Source of the DNA: Chrysaora quinquecirrha
Taxonomy: Eukaryota > Cnidaria > Scyphozoa > Semaeostomeae > Pelagiidae
Direction of reading: 5' to 3'
DNA: 64,000 bases
Assembly: GCA_014526335.1 (NCBI GenBank)
Contig: JACTAT010000056.1
Location: forward strand, 466,468 to 530,467
The translations under genes and the position numbers were made by a program. The notes beneath the pieces were generated by a model that was given only the letters and a program-made list of their open reading frames with translations, ran no database searches and was not told where the DNA came from. Shown piece after piece: positions 11,103 to 24,311 of the stretch; within the stretch, counting starts at the first letter, position 1; each line of letters begins with the position of its first letter.

Positions 11103-12741
11103 ATTGACTTATTAGGTAGGAAAATTAGAAACATGGTTCTCTGATAAACTGAGTGTTTTCGTTTTAGTATAATAAACAATGTACGTACTTATTCGGGGAT
11201 CAAACTTTTGAAATTTTGAGTGAGACTAGAGAAACTAGTAACAAACTTTATACTTGAAAATCACTGTTATAGATTGTCTTAAATCTTAGATTTCAAGCAT
11301 AAACCCATCACGGTGGGTAGGGGTTCTTGTTTTTCCGCGAGACGCGAGTATATTCAAAGCGGTACCGTTGGTTAGAAGAGAATGGTAGTCTTGGCTAGAC
11401 CACTTTTTACAAAAATGGAACAATGATCCGTCTGACTAGGTTCCAAGCCATTCGAGCCATTCCAGAAAGTGATACACTTGTCCTGACCACTCAAGCTGAA
11501 AGCATGGCCAAGCTAAAGAACAACATTGACAAATATGATACCCTTGGCTAGACTAGTAGTCCAAAAAAGTATACGCTTTGCTAGACTACAAGTCCAAAAA
11601 GCAAAAAGTATACCGTTGAAGGAAGCTCATCCCAAGTTACCTTTAATATGAAAGAAACCCCCGTGAAATCCATAAACACGTCCTTGCAAACCTTATCAAA
11701 CAAACGCTAGCGAATCTATACGCACCACTGTGTTGGATTGGATACGCAGTACTGTGTCCGTTTTTGCTTGATGTGGTATGTAAGCTCTACTGTGGTGGGT
11801 TATAATGCATGATGTAGTGGGTGGTTTTTTGCTCATGACGTGGTTTTGCCTTTAGAAATAAAAATTACAGCAAAGACTTGGATAAAAAGAAGACGAAAAA
11901 CATAACACGCATTTATATCTGTATTTGATCTTGGATCCAATACAATATCAAACTTTCAAAAAATATAAAACATAAACACTTTTATCAAATTATTTTACAA
12001 AATTCACCCATATTTTGCAAGAAACAATTATTGTTAAAAGATTGACTTTTGAAGGTTATTTTCTTAGAACATTTGCCTTAATTAGCGAAGTTTCCATGAG
12101 CATTAGGACTGGCTTTCACATGATCGCATCGCAAAGGCTTGGCTAAAGTAGGATATTGTCGCATGAGGAGACATTGACGCGCGTGACATGTTTCATACGC
12201 AAATGTTTCTTGTAGTACACAACAGAAACATTTCTTGTCTCTGCGACTCGCGGGACATGTTGCTCGCATCTTAAGCCACGCTGGGAGACACGGCGAATAC
12301 AATGTCGCATGCGACATGCCTCCTAGTCTAACCACAACTTTTAAGTGAGCATGAAAAAGCAAAAAAACTGGCTTTTCTGAGCTCGCCCACAAATTTTGTA
12401 CCATCGTAGAGCTTCGTAGAGCTTTAAGAATTCGAATTTAAAAGAGTAGATGTACGCAAAATAATGTCTTTGTGTTCGCAACGTCGTTCCATTTCCCTTT
12501 TCCACAAGTTCTTGTTTCAAAGTTAAGGATAAAGAATCGGAAAAAGCAAGGAATCCAAAAAATGTGAAGCAAGACACCACGGCACAACATAAACTATCGT
12601 CCGTCGACCACCACCGTTTTGTTGGTCCTGAATTTTTAGCTTTGATAACTTTTGACATCTGGCTGAAGAACCAGCGTTTTGCACAATACAAAATACACGT
12701 TACCTTTTCTCCACGTTGTTGGAACGTTAGTTGTTGCAATT

Positions 12742-15700
12742 CTATACTTGTTGTAGTTCCCATTTTGTAAAAGACCGGTAAGGACTATTTGGGTTCATCT
12801 GAGATCGTCGAAGCTGCCGTTTTCCAAGAAAATGCGTCACTAATAGAAACATTAGACCAGCAGCAACAACAGAGACGATAAGATATCCGCTAACCTACGG
12901 GAAAAGAGAAATTTAACATTATAATTCTAGTTTTGTTGTATATTCTTGCATCTTTGCCTTATATAGCTGTACGTTGGATTCAGGTAGCAGATTGGTTCAA
13001 ATTCTTTATCTTTTAAGCTAGTGTAACAATGAGCAATTAATGTCCACTTCTTGTGTCGAAACGCTCACGCTAGTAAATCTATACGCAATACTGTGGTGGA
13101 TACGTAGTACTGTGGTGGATACGCACTACTGTGGTGGCTTTTTTTGCGTGCTGTGGTGGTATTTTAGCGTAATGAGGTGGATACGCACTGCTGTGGCGGG
13201 TTATTATGTTTGATATGGTGGTTTATAATGCTAAGACCAATTAACGTATGTATAATCAAAGCCCGATCAAAGAACTCTATTAGCTACTTGACATACACGC
13301 AGTTATTTTATAAGCAACTTCGCTCGGGCCTAGTTAAAAAAGTTGCTTATTTTTGGACATATGATATCCCTCCACAGTACTGATGATATCCCACCACAGT
13401 ACTGAATATCTTCCACTGTACTGATGATATCCCTCCAAAGTACTGAATATCCTCCACTGTACTCTAGATATCCCTCCACTTTACTGATGATACCCCACAA
13501 TTGTAGTGATGACATCCCTCTACTGTACGGAATATCCTCCATTATACTGCACACCCTCCACATTAAGGCACATACATTACCCGGGGTGACTCTATTTGTT
13601 TGCTACAATTCATTTCTTTGAACTATGGATTACCCAAGCTTATAAGTTCTGTAGGTTATAGCTTATATGTTCGCACTGCGTTTCAGCAGTTGGTGATAAA
13701 GTTTGTCAAACACATTGTGGCTCCCCCCGTTTATTTTGACCCCACAAATTACATCCTTAATGCTGTTCCAGCCCCGCTTATTCCAACTCCCCCTCCCCCA
13801 ACAATGCAGCACCAAAGAGAAGAAACGTGCGTGGGAAGTCTGTTGAACAACATATTGAATTGAATTGTGTGAGAAATCGGCAGCATTAAAAGACAAATCC
13901 ACTTTCGAGAATTGACCGCTATCGTATGATGTGGGCTCTTATAGTTCTCTAAATACAAACTATCCACCTAGAAACAACTATAGACTCATTGGATCTGAAA
14001 GTTAATTCCTTCTATTCACGATTAAACGGAGCCAGTATAATACAGCATTTCTGGTACTAAATCTAATAAGATCAGATGTTTCTAATTCGTTGTTAGTTTT
14101 AATTTGTGTCAAGCCATCTTATGTGACTAGAATAGATATAACGAGTCTTTGCGAATTCAAACATGATTAAATTTTCATAACTTTCCGTCCACAAAACAGC
14201 TAGCAATCTCCATTCATTGCTACAAGTTTCTTGATAAGATTACAAGTCCCTTCAATGTGTTATTTGCTCAATTTTATATGAATACGCTTTTTTTCGATAA
14301 AAACACACACATCAATTTCGATAATAGACTTCCTATAAGAAACCAGGGTCTCTTTTAAGGGGATAAAACTAGGAGGGCAAAAATTAAAGGGAACTAATTG
14401 TTCTATTGTTCTATTGTTTTATCTTTAGCACTTTCTTCCACAGTGCGAGTCCACTCTTGGCAAGTTCATTCTTCTCTTAGTCAGAAATTCATGCACAACC
14501 AGTGGTGCAGAGCTGAAGAATAAGAAGGGGGCATCTCTGTTTCAGTTGAGAATTGCTACAGCTGACTGTAAATGCGCCGAAGGCGTACAGCGCTCCAGAG
14601 GTGCTCCTAATTAGGGGGTCTTGGGGCATGCTCCCCCAAAAAATTTTCAAAATACAACCTCAAGATTGGCCTAGATTGTTTTTTTTTACTAGGGGGGTAA
14701 TGATAGGGACTAGGGGGGCATTTGCCCCCATAGTTACTATGTTAAAAGAGGCCCTGTGAAACTGCAGAAATCGTTTTCGAGAATATCATTAAAACTTAGT
14801 ACAATTCCACATCTGAGTTCGTTTTGACTCCACATCTACTGTAGGCTTAGAGACAATATGGTACACCCGTATATCCGTAGACTACTATATCAGTTTTTAA
14901 CTTGAAGCCAGGTTTATGTCGACCTGCGATACGATAGAATTAACTCCAACTAGTTGCAACTACTATCTTCTGTTAACATATAAAAAACTTGTCAGAACTC
15001 GACATTACTCCAAAACCATCACATTACTGCAAGATAGCCATCCATAATGAACATTCTCTACGTCAATGAAAGATAACCCTCCACATTACTGATGATAGCC
15101 CTCAAATTACCTCGAGATAGCTCTCCACATTACTCCGCGTCTATCGCTTTAAGCCGGTTTTCCACTTGCGATATTTTATTAACATTAACTCCAAATAGCC
15201 CTCTACATTACTCCGCATCCATCACATTACTGATGATAGCCTGCACATTACCTCAAGTTAGCCCAAATCACTTCAAGACAGTCCTCCACACTACTTCAAG
15301 ATAGCGCTCCACATTACTCTGCATTCTATCCTCTCCATTACTAATGATAGTCCTCTACAAAACTTCAAGATAGCCCTCCACATTACTTCTAGATAGCTCT
15401 TCACATTACTTCCAGATAGCCCTCCACATTAATTCAAGATAGCCCTCCACATTACTTCCAGATAGCCCTCCATGTTAATTCAAGATAGCCCTCCACATTA
15501 CTGATGATAGCCTTTTACATTACTTCAAGATAGCCCTCCACATTACTTCCAGATAGCCCTCCACATCACTTCAAGATAGCCCTCCACATTACTTCCAGAT
15601 AGCCCTCCACATTAATTCAAGATAGCCCTCCACATTACTGATGATAGCCTTTTACATTACTTCAAGATAGCTCTCCACATTACTTCCAGATAGCCCTTCA

Positions 15701-17953
15701 CATTACTTCAAGATAGCCCTCCACATTAATCTGCATCCTATCTTCTACATTACGGATGATAGCCCTCCACATTACTGAAGATATCCCTCAACATTACTGA
15801 ACACCCTCCACATTACTGTGAAGATTCCTCCATATTGCTGCACATCCTCCACAATATTGCGCAGACATTACCGAGGGTGGTTTTCGTTGACTTAAAAGTC
15901 TACAAACTCTTTTGCAATAAAATGGGAACAATTTTTCAGAGGTATGGTTTTAGGTTTTGTATCACATTAAACCAAATCAAACAATTACGGCAATGATTAC
16001 ATATGACTGGAAACTTTTTGTTACAAGAAAGGAAAGTCTTTCCTCTAATATAGGCTAACGTGATTGAAAATAAAAGGATTGTTGTCAGATCAAAATTCCC
16101 TCAATTTAGCTTCTTCTAACATCAAATGGATTACTGTAGAAGATGTTTTGATACTCAAGATGTGCACAGCTGTCTCTAAGGAACCTAAAACCTCTCATTT
16201 TGAAGATAACGGATGGGAAAAATTCCAACTTTACAGAATACGGTTTCTATATCAATCATCAAAAAGTTTGACACGAAAACGTTTTTCAAATAAGTAAACT
16301 TAGGTTGGGTCAAGCCTTAGACCCTGGGCAAACAATCAAATATTGTTTGATATAGACATTTGAAACTTGCTTCCCAAACAAAATGTTTGGCCGTTTGGCC
16401 ACGTCCAAACACACTGCTCGTCTAACATTTTTTGTTTGCGCTTGCGTCAAGCAAAAAATGCTTTTGAACTTTCCAAAAAACATCACGGAACAAATTTTGT
16501 TACTGTTACACTCTTTTTTTATGAGAACAATTTTATAAGAACACGAGCCTGGAATTTGCCCAGATTTTAAGAACAAATTAAGAACAAGCTGAGGCTGGCC
16601 TTTTCAAAAGCCGTAAGAATATCAGCTAAATATGTAAGTAAGACAGTCAGACTGAACGTAAAAAGCAAGCAAACAAAGAAATAGACAAGAATGCTGCATT
16701 TTCACACAAACCTAGTACCACCCCAGACATTCATTGAAAAATATAGCTTTCTTAGTAACCAAGGAGTTAAGAACAGATTAAGAACATTTCAGGCTCAAAA
16801 ACGGCAAAAATTTAAGAACAGCCAGCCTCGATCAAAATTTCCTGGTTCTCATATAAACAGCAAAAAGAGTGTCTTATTGCATTAAAATGTTCCAGAGTCC
16901 ACAATAGCCTTTCTATCTATTTCGAAAGTAAAACAGCAAGGGATAAGCTCATTTGAAAGAGAAACTTCTAAAATCAGCTTTCCAAGCTATTGAATTCCTT
17001 TTTCTTTCGATGTAAAAAACCATTTAGAGGGTTATCACTGGGCTAACATAAATCTCAAATATGTAAGCAAAAGTTTTTTAGCAAATTTTCAGGCAGAATT
17101 TCACTGAGACCTCCTCAAAAATAGGACAACCTCAAAAAGGAAAACTTTGAAAAAAGCCGTTATAAAATTGAGGACACAGGACATGCATGCAAAATAAAGA
17201 CCATGTTTGTTATAACGTGACTATATACCGTTGATATCGACAAAACAAACATTCTGTGTATTCTTATTGATCATGTTTACTTCAAAGTCACAGCAAGTTT
17301 ACATGCTTAGATGAATAGGAATTTATGATTCATATTTTATTCATAGAAAATTATATCGATTTCGGCAATCGAACGATACGTTCCCATATAAAATACCTTA
17401 GTGTACTTCATCGTCTTGAAGTAAGGCAGTTTCGTCTTGAAGTCCTAATACTTCATCGTCTCGAAGATTAAGAAGAAATAAAAATAATAATAATTCACAA
17501 ATCATTCATGTTCAGAGGTTATTGTCGACGTTTTAGTTCAGTTTCGACTGTGTAGGCTCACTTCAACGATTTGCTTTCAAGAGATGTCAAATTTAATAAT
17601 TAAAATTAAGTTAAAATAGAATCATTAAATAAAATAATTCGACAACTCACCAAAACCCTGTATCTGTATATTTCTGCTAAAGAAACCCTTTTATTTTCCC
17701 CGTCCTGACTTGATGACCTTGATGTGGAAAACTCTGAAACCATTTCTGATGTAGAAACACGTAACGAAGTCCCCGTTGCTAAAACATTAGCCGTAACTGC
17801 AACAAACGTTTCATTTCTCTCAGCAATATTAAAGTCTAGATAATTCTGTCGTTTTGTTGGCGTATCTTCCTTGTTTGATTTTCCTTGTATTTCTAAAGCA
17901 AAGAACGCAAGGACGAAAACACTCGAAGTTAGGTGTCTGCAAACAGTCTTCAT
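12742..17953 (-). CDS. Small single-pass (type I) membrane protein, unrecognised family, two exons
   Basis: Exon 1 (17651-17953, 101 codons) starts MKTVCRHLTSSVFVLAFFAL, a clear signal peptide, then a Ser/Thr-rich stretch with one N-glycosylation sequon (NET). It ends YRYRVL at donor TTTTG|GTGAGT. Exon 2 (12742-12894, 50 codons plus stop) begins VSGYLIVSVVAAGLMFLLV, a membrane helix with a basic GKRQLRR stop-transfer flank, and ends KWELQQV. Both junctions are phase 0 and the join gives 151 residues with signal, short ectodomain, helix and 30-residue cytoplasmic tail. I do not recognise the family. A longer in-frame start exists at 18,025 but would bury the signal peptide. Further exons could hide in the 4.8 kb intron. 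The two-exon join is inferred from phase and topology. Confidence 0.6.
13080..13215 (+). repeat. actgtggtggatacgca short tandem array
   Basis: About six diverged copies of tactgtggtggatacgca in the intron of the small membrane protein gene. A few copies of the same unit occur at 11,710-11,820, outside the gene. Confidence 0.7.
13365..13565 (+). repeat. gatatccctccac-gtactgat tandem array
   Basis: About nine copies of a 19-22 bp unit reading gatatccctccacagtactg, alternating with gaatatcctccactgtact. The wording resembles the much longer gatagccctccacattact array at 15,000-15,880, so the two probably share an origin. Confidence 0.75.
13566..15000. other. Intron stretch without supported gene
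   Basis: Inside the intron of the small membrane protein gene. At 14,500-14,760 there is a segment with ggggtcttggggcatgctcc and aggggggcatttgcccc, which looks like a transposon-derived repeat, but I cannot assign a class. Reading frames at 13,600-13,967 overlap on both strands and lack coding signs. Confidence 0.4.
15000..15880 (+). repeat. Long minisatellite, gatagccctccacattacttc unit (about 22 bp)
   Basis: Roughly 35-40 copies of a 20-23 bp unit reading agatagccctccacattact followed by tca, tcc or gatg variants. Higher-order blocks repeat: the run from 15,440 to 15,500 reappears nearly unchanged at 15,600-15,660. The units are adjacent without unique spacers, so this is not a CRISPR-like array. 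It is in the intron of the small membrane protein gene. Confidence 0.85.
16316..16505. mobile_element. Fragment of the ggccctggccaaacgatc MITE family
   Basis: Begins ttagaccctgggcaaacaat, close to the end sequence of the element at 40,632-40,844, and shares inner motifs such as tttggccacgtccaaac and aaaaaacatcacggaac. The expected opposite end is missing. The next MITE starts immediately after, so this copy may have been cut by that insertion. Confidence 0.6.
16508..16872. mobile_element. MITE, acactctttttttatgagaac family
   Basis: Starts acactctttttttatgagaa and ends gttctcatataaacag followed by caaaaagagtgt, an inverted pair. Inside, the sub-terminal tttaagaaca and gaggctgg/ccagcctc motifs also pair. 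It is related in its ends to 6,061-6,206 and 59,904-60,287. Confidence 0.7.
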
Positions 17954-18469
17954 TTTGAACAGCGAGATGAATAACTTCTTGTAACAAGAGAACCCGTATG
18001 AGAGATAACGCAAAACCGCAAACATGTATTGATTTTCATAAATTCAAAAATAATTTATTGTGATGAGTACGGCCATTATTTTGTGTGAAGTGAAGTGAAA
18101 TCCAACTGAGAGGACGTGTTCTCACAAAACATGGGTCAATGAAGCCTCAGTTAGCACAGTATTCCATATTTCGTATTGTTATGATTACTGAAGTGTGGTA
18201 ATGCTAACAATTGTGTACTGTATATGTGAAATTGTCAGTTATGTCAATGGGTATGTCATATTAATTTACATGCATTATTAAATATATAAATAAATGAATG
18301 TATCACGAATTTATTTCCTACCATCATCATTCCATTTTTATATCGCAATAAAGCACTACTGACTACTAATTAACTACAGTATACATAGACTATATACTGC
18401 ACACTATAACTACTGTATATACTATAAACTACTACATATTCATCATAAGTGGGCTACAAAAATTGTTAT

Positions 18470-18690
18470 AATTGCCTTGACTGGGACTCGAACCAGTGAC
18501 CTTCTGGACAACAAGCCAGTTGACACTACTCCATTGCCCATTGCACTAAACAGTGCACTGAAGTATGTAGCCAGCCCAACTCGAGGTCCTTCCAGCCACA
18601 GGTCTCCTCCACAGCCAAAGTGTTTCTTTGTGTTTCGGCTTAAAGCCTTCATCAGAGCATAGAACAAAACATATAGTGAACTGAACATAT
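18470..18690 (-). mobile_element. tRNA-derived SINE-like element
   Basis: On the minus strand there is a tRNA-like stretch with a B-box GGTTCGAGTCCC, an A-box-like TTTAGTGCAATGG and a stem CTGG-CCAG around a loop. It is preceded in that orientation by ctctgatgaaggctttaagc. The cloverleaf is imperfect (the anticodon loop has the wrong size), so I call it a SINE relic rather than a tRNA gene. Confidence 0.5.
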
Positions 18691-19024
18691 GCTTATGGCT
18701 GGCTATACACTACTACTATATAGACTGTATACTACTATAGACTATAGACTATATACTACTTATTACCTACAGTATAGATTATATACTACACAAGCAACGT
18801 ACAGGCATGCTTGAATGCTAACTAAGTTATCGTAGTATGCAATGTAAATGATGAAACATGGTGGGGGAGGGCAGATAAGGGATCGTCCCCCCGATAATTC
18901 CTCAAAATTATACAGCATTTAAATGTATTGTGCTTAGACATTTTTAATTCGTACCATTTTTGGCTCTGTACCTATTTGGCTAATCTGATCTACAGTAGGA
19001 AGATAACTTTACGATCTCTTATGC

Positions 19025-19340
19025 CATTTCAACATTCCAACAATCCAAAATTCCATGATTCCACAATTCCAACATTCCAGCATTTACTCATTCCAAAATT
19101 CCAACACTCCGACATTTAATAATGCCAAAATTCCAGCGTTCAAACATTCTATAATACCAACAGTTTAGCCCTCCAAAAATCAACATTTAAGCAGTCTAAT
19201 ATTCCATTATTCAAACACTCAAATATTACCAAATTCTAAGATCATTCATTGGATAATTCCAAGTTTCAAGTAATCTCATTTTGCCGCAAAACTCAAGCAT
19301 TCCAGCATTCCACCACACCACAATTTCAAATTCCATGTTT
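19025..19340 (+). repeat. attccaacattcca short-period minisatellite
   Basis: Degenerate 9-11 bp units built on attccaaca/attccaaaa run for about 300 bp, ending 490 bp before the start codon of the next gene. The similar attcc wording at 9,235-9,700 is a separate array. Confidence 0.7.
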
Positions 19341-19830
19341 TAAGGATAGCCTTCCGACATGAAGCGCAGCCGCAGCTCCTTTGTGACAGCAGGTTCATAG
19401 GGTGTCCCCCGTGATATTATACTTCTACTTCCTTGTTTTGATTTACAAAAACATGGAAGCTCGATTCGTTGAATATCTAAAACATCATTATTAGAAAAGT
19501 GCAGCTTCAAATGAAACTATATTTTGGTCAAAATAACGATAATGTTATGCCACAACAGGACAGTGTTTTTGCGCGTGATTTCTTTCTCGAACTGAGATAT
19601 GTAATCGTGCTTGATGTCTGGTTTATTTGATTACCCTTTTGTTGTTTGCGCTGTCTTTTCAGTTTCTTTCCATCCAAGCGAAACCAAAAGTGAACTGAAG
19701 TTTCGTTCGGGAATTCCCCACGATTACATCTGACATGCGAAATAGAAATTTCGTTTCATAGTGAATATAGATAAAATTCGAAAACAGTCAGCCAGTTTGA
19801 TATTTTTGGCTTGAGATCAGGGTTATAAAG

Positions 19831-21596
19831 ATGCATAATCTTCATGAAATGGAGGAGCCATTGTTGCTTGAAAATTTACCAAACCTGGAAGGTAATAATT
19901 TATCTTTTTGTAAACAAACAGGAAGAGGAAAAATGGCCTACCTATCTGGGCCTGTCTGATTGCACGAGTTCGAGTTACACCTTGCGTCACTCTCGTCACT
20001 CCGCGATTACTCGAATTTTCGATACACTTTTTTTTAATTTTTTTGTTAATAAGCAACTGGTCAATAAGCCGTTAGGGCTGAGATTTTGTTAAAATTTTTG
20101 GTGAAATAGTTTTCATTATATACTGTACATCGTTGGAAACTTGTTAATTACATTGAAAAGCCAGAAAAGAGTCAAAATACAGTAAGAGGTTTTAGGGGGG
20201 TACCAGTCATTCTGCGAGGGCTGAAATACACTTTTTTTTAATAAGCAACTTGACTTTCATCCAGCCCTCAAAGTTGCTTAAAAATTTAGACATTTCAGCC
20301 CTCAAAATGCTTAAATGCTACAATTTTCTAACACAAAAAGAGAATAAGCTTGGTTGTTTGACCTTTTAGTTGCTTACAGTAATTCAATTGAGCCCTCAAG
20401 TTGCTTAATGTTAAGGTCAGTTGCTTATTGAGCGGTTGCTTATTAAAAAAAAGTGTACAAGATATGTTAAGCAAGTCTTGAGGGCATGACCAAAGAGCCA
20501 ACGACGTTTCCACTGAGCTATAGAGCTCAATGAAATCGCCGAGCAACTCTCCAAGTCATATACATAGCCTAAGGCTCTCCTTCCGTTTGTTTGTTTGATT
20601 TCAATATCTTTTTATGTATTCTGAAAAGTTTCTTAGCACCTACCTTCGCCCTGGCGCACCCCAACCGAACACCGCAATTTCTGCAAACAGTACTGTACAA
20701 GGAATGATTATTGTTATCATGATTTTCTTCTAATTGTAATTGTAATTTTACATTTTTTAACGTTATTATAATACAATAGTTTATACAATACTTCTATTTT
20801 TTAGATCCATATCAGTTCACTGATTTAAATTTCGACAGTGATTACCTATTCGGGATAAAGGGCACGAGTATCGAGTATATGAACATCAAAGACATGTACA
20901 TAAAGTCACACCAGAAGCTAACAAAACAGCAACTAAAAAGTAACACGAAAGAATCATGGATGAGAATTGCTGACGGAAAAATAAATATCAAAATTGAAAA
21001 TACGAACCCTGGCGAAACTATTGTTAAAGTATTCGTAAGGAGAACTGACGAAAGCTTGAAAAAAGCTCGAGCAATGAACGATGGCGACAACAAATTCGTT
21101 AAAAGCGAAGTGGCTCTACCGATTAACCAGAAAAACATATCCTTGGTATCGAACACAATTTGGGATTTGAACATTGATCTGGATGATGTTTATTCAGTAA
21201 TCGAAGATGATATTCCAAAAGAGGTCTACAAGCTCAGTCCATCAAATATTCACAATACTAATAAATTTCAACTATCTACCGAAGTTTATATTCGCGAATA
21301 TGACAATTTTGGTGGTTTTAATGACAAGCTGATCGCAAAAAGACGTTCACAGCCATTTTTAGTGAGAACCGAACAAAGGAAACAGAAAGACACATCTGGT
21401 AAGACCAAGTTTATGTGACGTAGATTACGTCACCTTGTCGTGATGCAGAGTAGTAGTAGTGGTAGTCGTAGCAGTAGTGGTAGTGGTAGTGGTAGTCGTA
21501 ATAGTAGTGGTAGTGGTAGTGGTGGTGGTAGTGGTAGTGGTAGTAGTAGTAGTAGTCGTATTAATAGTATAGTAGTAGTAGTAGTAATAGTAATAT

Positions 21597-21651
<55 letters not shown>

Positions 21652-21771
21652 TGTAGTAGTTGTTGTTGTTGTAGTTATAATGGTAGTATTGGTAGTATGG
21701 TAGTAGTAGTTGTAGTAGTTGTGGTGGTAGCAGTGGTAGTAGTAGTAGTAGTAGTAGTCGTATTAATAGTA

Positions 21772-21838
<67 letters not shown>

Positions 21839-21977
21839 TGTTGTTGTTGTTGTAGTTATAATGGTAGTAGTGGTAGTAGTGGTAGTAGTAGTTGTAGCAG
21901 TTGTGGTGGTAGTAGTGGTAGTAGTAGTAGTAGTAGTCGTATTAATAGTATAGTAGTAGTAGTAGTAATAGTAATAT

Positions 21978-22029
<52 letters not shown>

Positions 22030-24229
22030 TGTTGTTGTTGTTGTAGTTATAATGGTAGTAGTGGTAGTAGTGGTAGTAGTAGTTGTAGTAGTTGTGGTGG
22101 TAGTAGTGGTAGTAGTGGCATTTGTGGTAGAAGAAGTAATTTTAGTTTGAAAAAAGCCAAATACATACATACCTATATATACATACCTATATATACATAC
22201 CTATTATACATACCTATACATACCTATACATACCTATACATACCTATACATACCTATTATACATACATACCTATTATACATACCTATTATACATACATAC
22301 CTATACATACATACCTATTATTCGCATTGTAGATGAATGCAGCAAGTCCCCAGAAAGCTCAAGTAAGTAAAAAGTTTGGATCCTTGTTTCCTTAAATGGT
22401 TGTATCAAATCCGTTTATGAAAGTGCAAGAGCCAACTCTAGTCGAAATAACCACGCCAAACCATTAAGAGGCATTCAAACACCTTTCGCCACTTACTGCC
22501 TAACAATTTACGGAAAAGTACAGTCTAGACCTACACAAAAATAGATTCACTTTACTCCTTGAAGTTGTTTTAATTCGCTGCTCATAATAGCAGTTCTAGC
22601 TTATACCAAGCACACTCTAATATGCTTAAAGCCAAAGGCTGCTGCTTTTACATATTACTTTTGAGGCTCGTTCAGGGGGATTACATGTTCCTTTGTTCTG
22701 TTTCAATTGTGACCATGTTCCCTTGTTCCCTTGTTCCATGAATACACTTCGCGTGTTCCTGTGTTCCCTGGAACCCCTAAACGACCCTCCCTTTAAATGA
22801 ACGTTTTTCATTGAAACTTTCAAAATCCTTTCGTTACAGTTTCGGAGTTGAGCCCTGCAAGCATTTCAAGTTCAGGAGAATATAGCAGAAAACGTCCAAG
22901 AGCTGAACCAAATCCTTTGCGGGATGGTAAGTATTTCAACATTACCCCCCCCCCCTCGCCCATAACTGAGTTTGCAAATGCATGAAAGTCATGAAATATC
23001 AAATCGTCGTTATTAAATCTGACTGAATAGGACCACTGACGCTCAAACCACTCTGAGCAAACAGTTGTAGAGTTGTTGTTGTTGCTGTTTGCGAAAAGTT
23101 GGACTCGGGAGGTAAAAAGTCTACATTCCAAAATAGTTTGGTTTGTGTTGATATGGGGCATTTTCCCAGAATTTATAGCGTGGAGCTAGGATTATAGAAA
23201 TCTTTGCGTAATTGCGATACGAGCCCCTCCACGATGGGTTTCGGCGACCTATCGTAGCTAATTAAAGTATAAGAATATTTTAACACGACTTGATGCACTT
23301 CATTACTTTAGGCCAGATGAAATCTGTACATATTACGGGGTCAATGTTATTGTACTGGATAAATTAGCAAATGCACTATGAATCTCGGCCACTATGCACT
23401 ATGAATCTATATCCCCATATATATTAGCGAAAAAACACCCTGAGGGTTGCGGACCGACTGCTGTATTTCTGCTCTATATATTAGTCTTAATGCAATTGAA
23501 TTTCCATATCTATACACCTGTTGGGCCAGTGTTATTTTCCGTTATATGGAGGTTTCCGCCGTGTTGAGGTTCTTTTTTACAAAGACGGGACCTCGGGGAA
23601 AGATATATCGAGGGAAGAAGTCCGTTGTTCGAAGGTACCCCTTCTAAAGAGGCATCCGTTGATGGGGTTTCCATTCTAGTGACTGACTGACGAGACTTGT
23701 TACCTGAGTCGTAGTTATCGCTATTGAATTGAATTGCTGGGCGCTCAAACTACGGCAGCGAACAACGACAATATCAATTCAATTCAATGTGAGTGACTTG
23801 GGACAAGTTTAGTAACTTGCAACATTTCTCTTTTCACCAGAATCATTCAACACAATTACCGCAAATAAAGCAACAATAGAGCATTTATTCTACAACACTC
23901 AAACAACAACAAACAGAGACATTGCATATCATGTGAAACTCAACGATCCTGAACAATATGGCAAATTTGAGGAGGGTGATGTTGTCGTCTTTCTTGAAAC
24001 AGAAGACAATGATACTGCGATTGAGCTGCTGAGTGCTAAGAATCGGGATAAAGCTAAACTCGCTGGAGTTATCACAAGATCTTACTATCTTGCAGCAGCC
24101 TATCCCAAAGACGACGAATCAAGTATTCAGTTTTTTATTAACTAACTTATTTGGTAATGCATCACTTCATCGTCATCATCTCATCATCATCATTATCATC
24201 ATTATCATCGCCATCATCATTTTTATCAC

Positions 24230-24311
<82 letters not shown>

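Larger units (their letters stand above)
10450..12741. other. Intergenic region between FBXO36 and the 12.7-18.0 kb membrane protein gene
   Basis: The genes converge here, so both 3' ends lie in it. It contains MITEs at 10,488-10,751 and 11,025-11,102, and short direct repeats of ttggctagac/agtccaaaaa-gtata at 11,390-11,610. At 11,700-11,830 variants of tacgcactactgtggtgg match the array at 13,080-13,210. Around 12,110-12,330 there are several gcgacat/atgtcgc inverted motifs that may be a decayed DNA transposon. No gene seen. Confidence 0.5.
17954..19830. other. Divergent spacer between two gene starts, with AT repeats
   Basis: The 5' ends of the small membrane protein gene (-) and the type II membrane protein gene (+) face away from each other across 1.9 kb, which must hold both promoters. 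It contains ctatatactacta-type low-complexity stretches (18,360-18,440 and 18,700-18,790), a tRNA-like SINE (18,470-18,690) and a short minisatellite (19,025-19,340). I see no other gene. Confidence 0.5.

Noticed and set aside
12341..12763. Minus-strand frame of 140 codons with hydrophobic stretches, first thought to be a transporter exon
   Set aside because: Its first codons overlap the last exon of the small membrane protein gene in another frame, and the remainder is intergenic with no family resemblance.
15000..15880. Regularly spaced repeat that could be mistaken for a CRISPR array
   Set aside because: Units are adjacent without unique spacers, units vary, and the setting is a eukaryotic intron.
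18470..18690. tRNA gene on the minus strand
   Set aside because: The B-box is good but the anticodon arm and loop do not fit a cloverleaf; a SINE relic explains it better.
19834..20092. Overlapping frames on both strands at the start of the type II protein gene
   Set aside because: Only 19,831-19,891 is supported, because it joins in phase to the next exon; the rest is intron 1.
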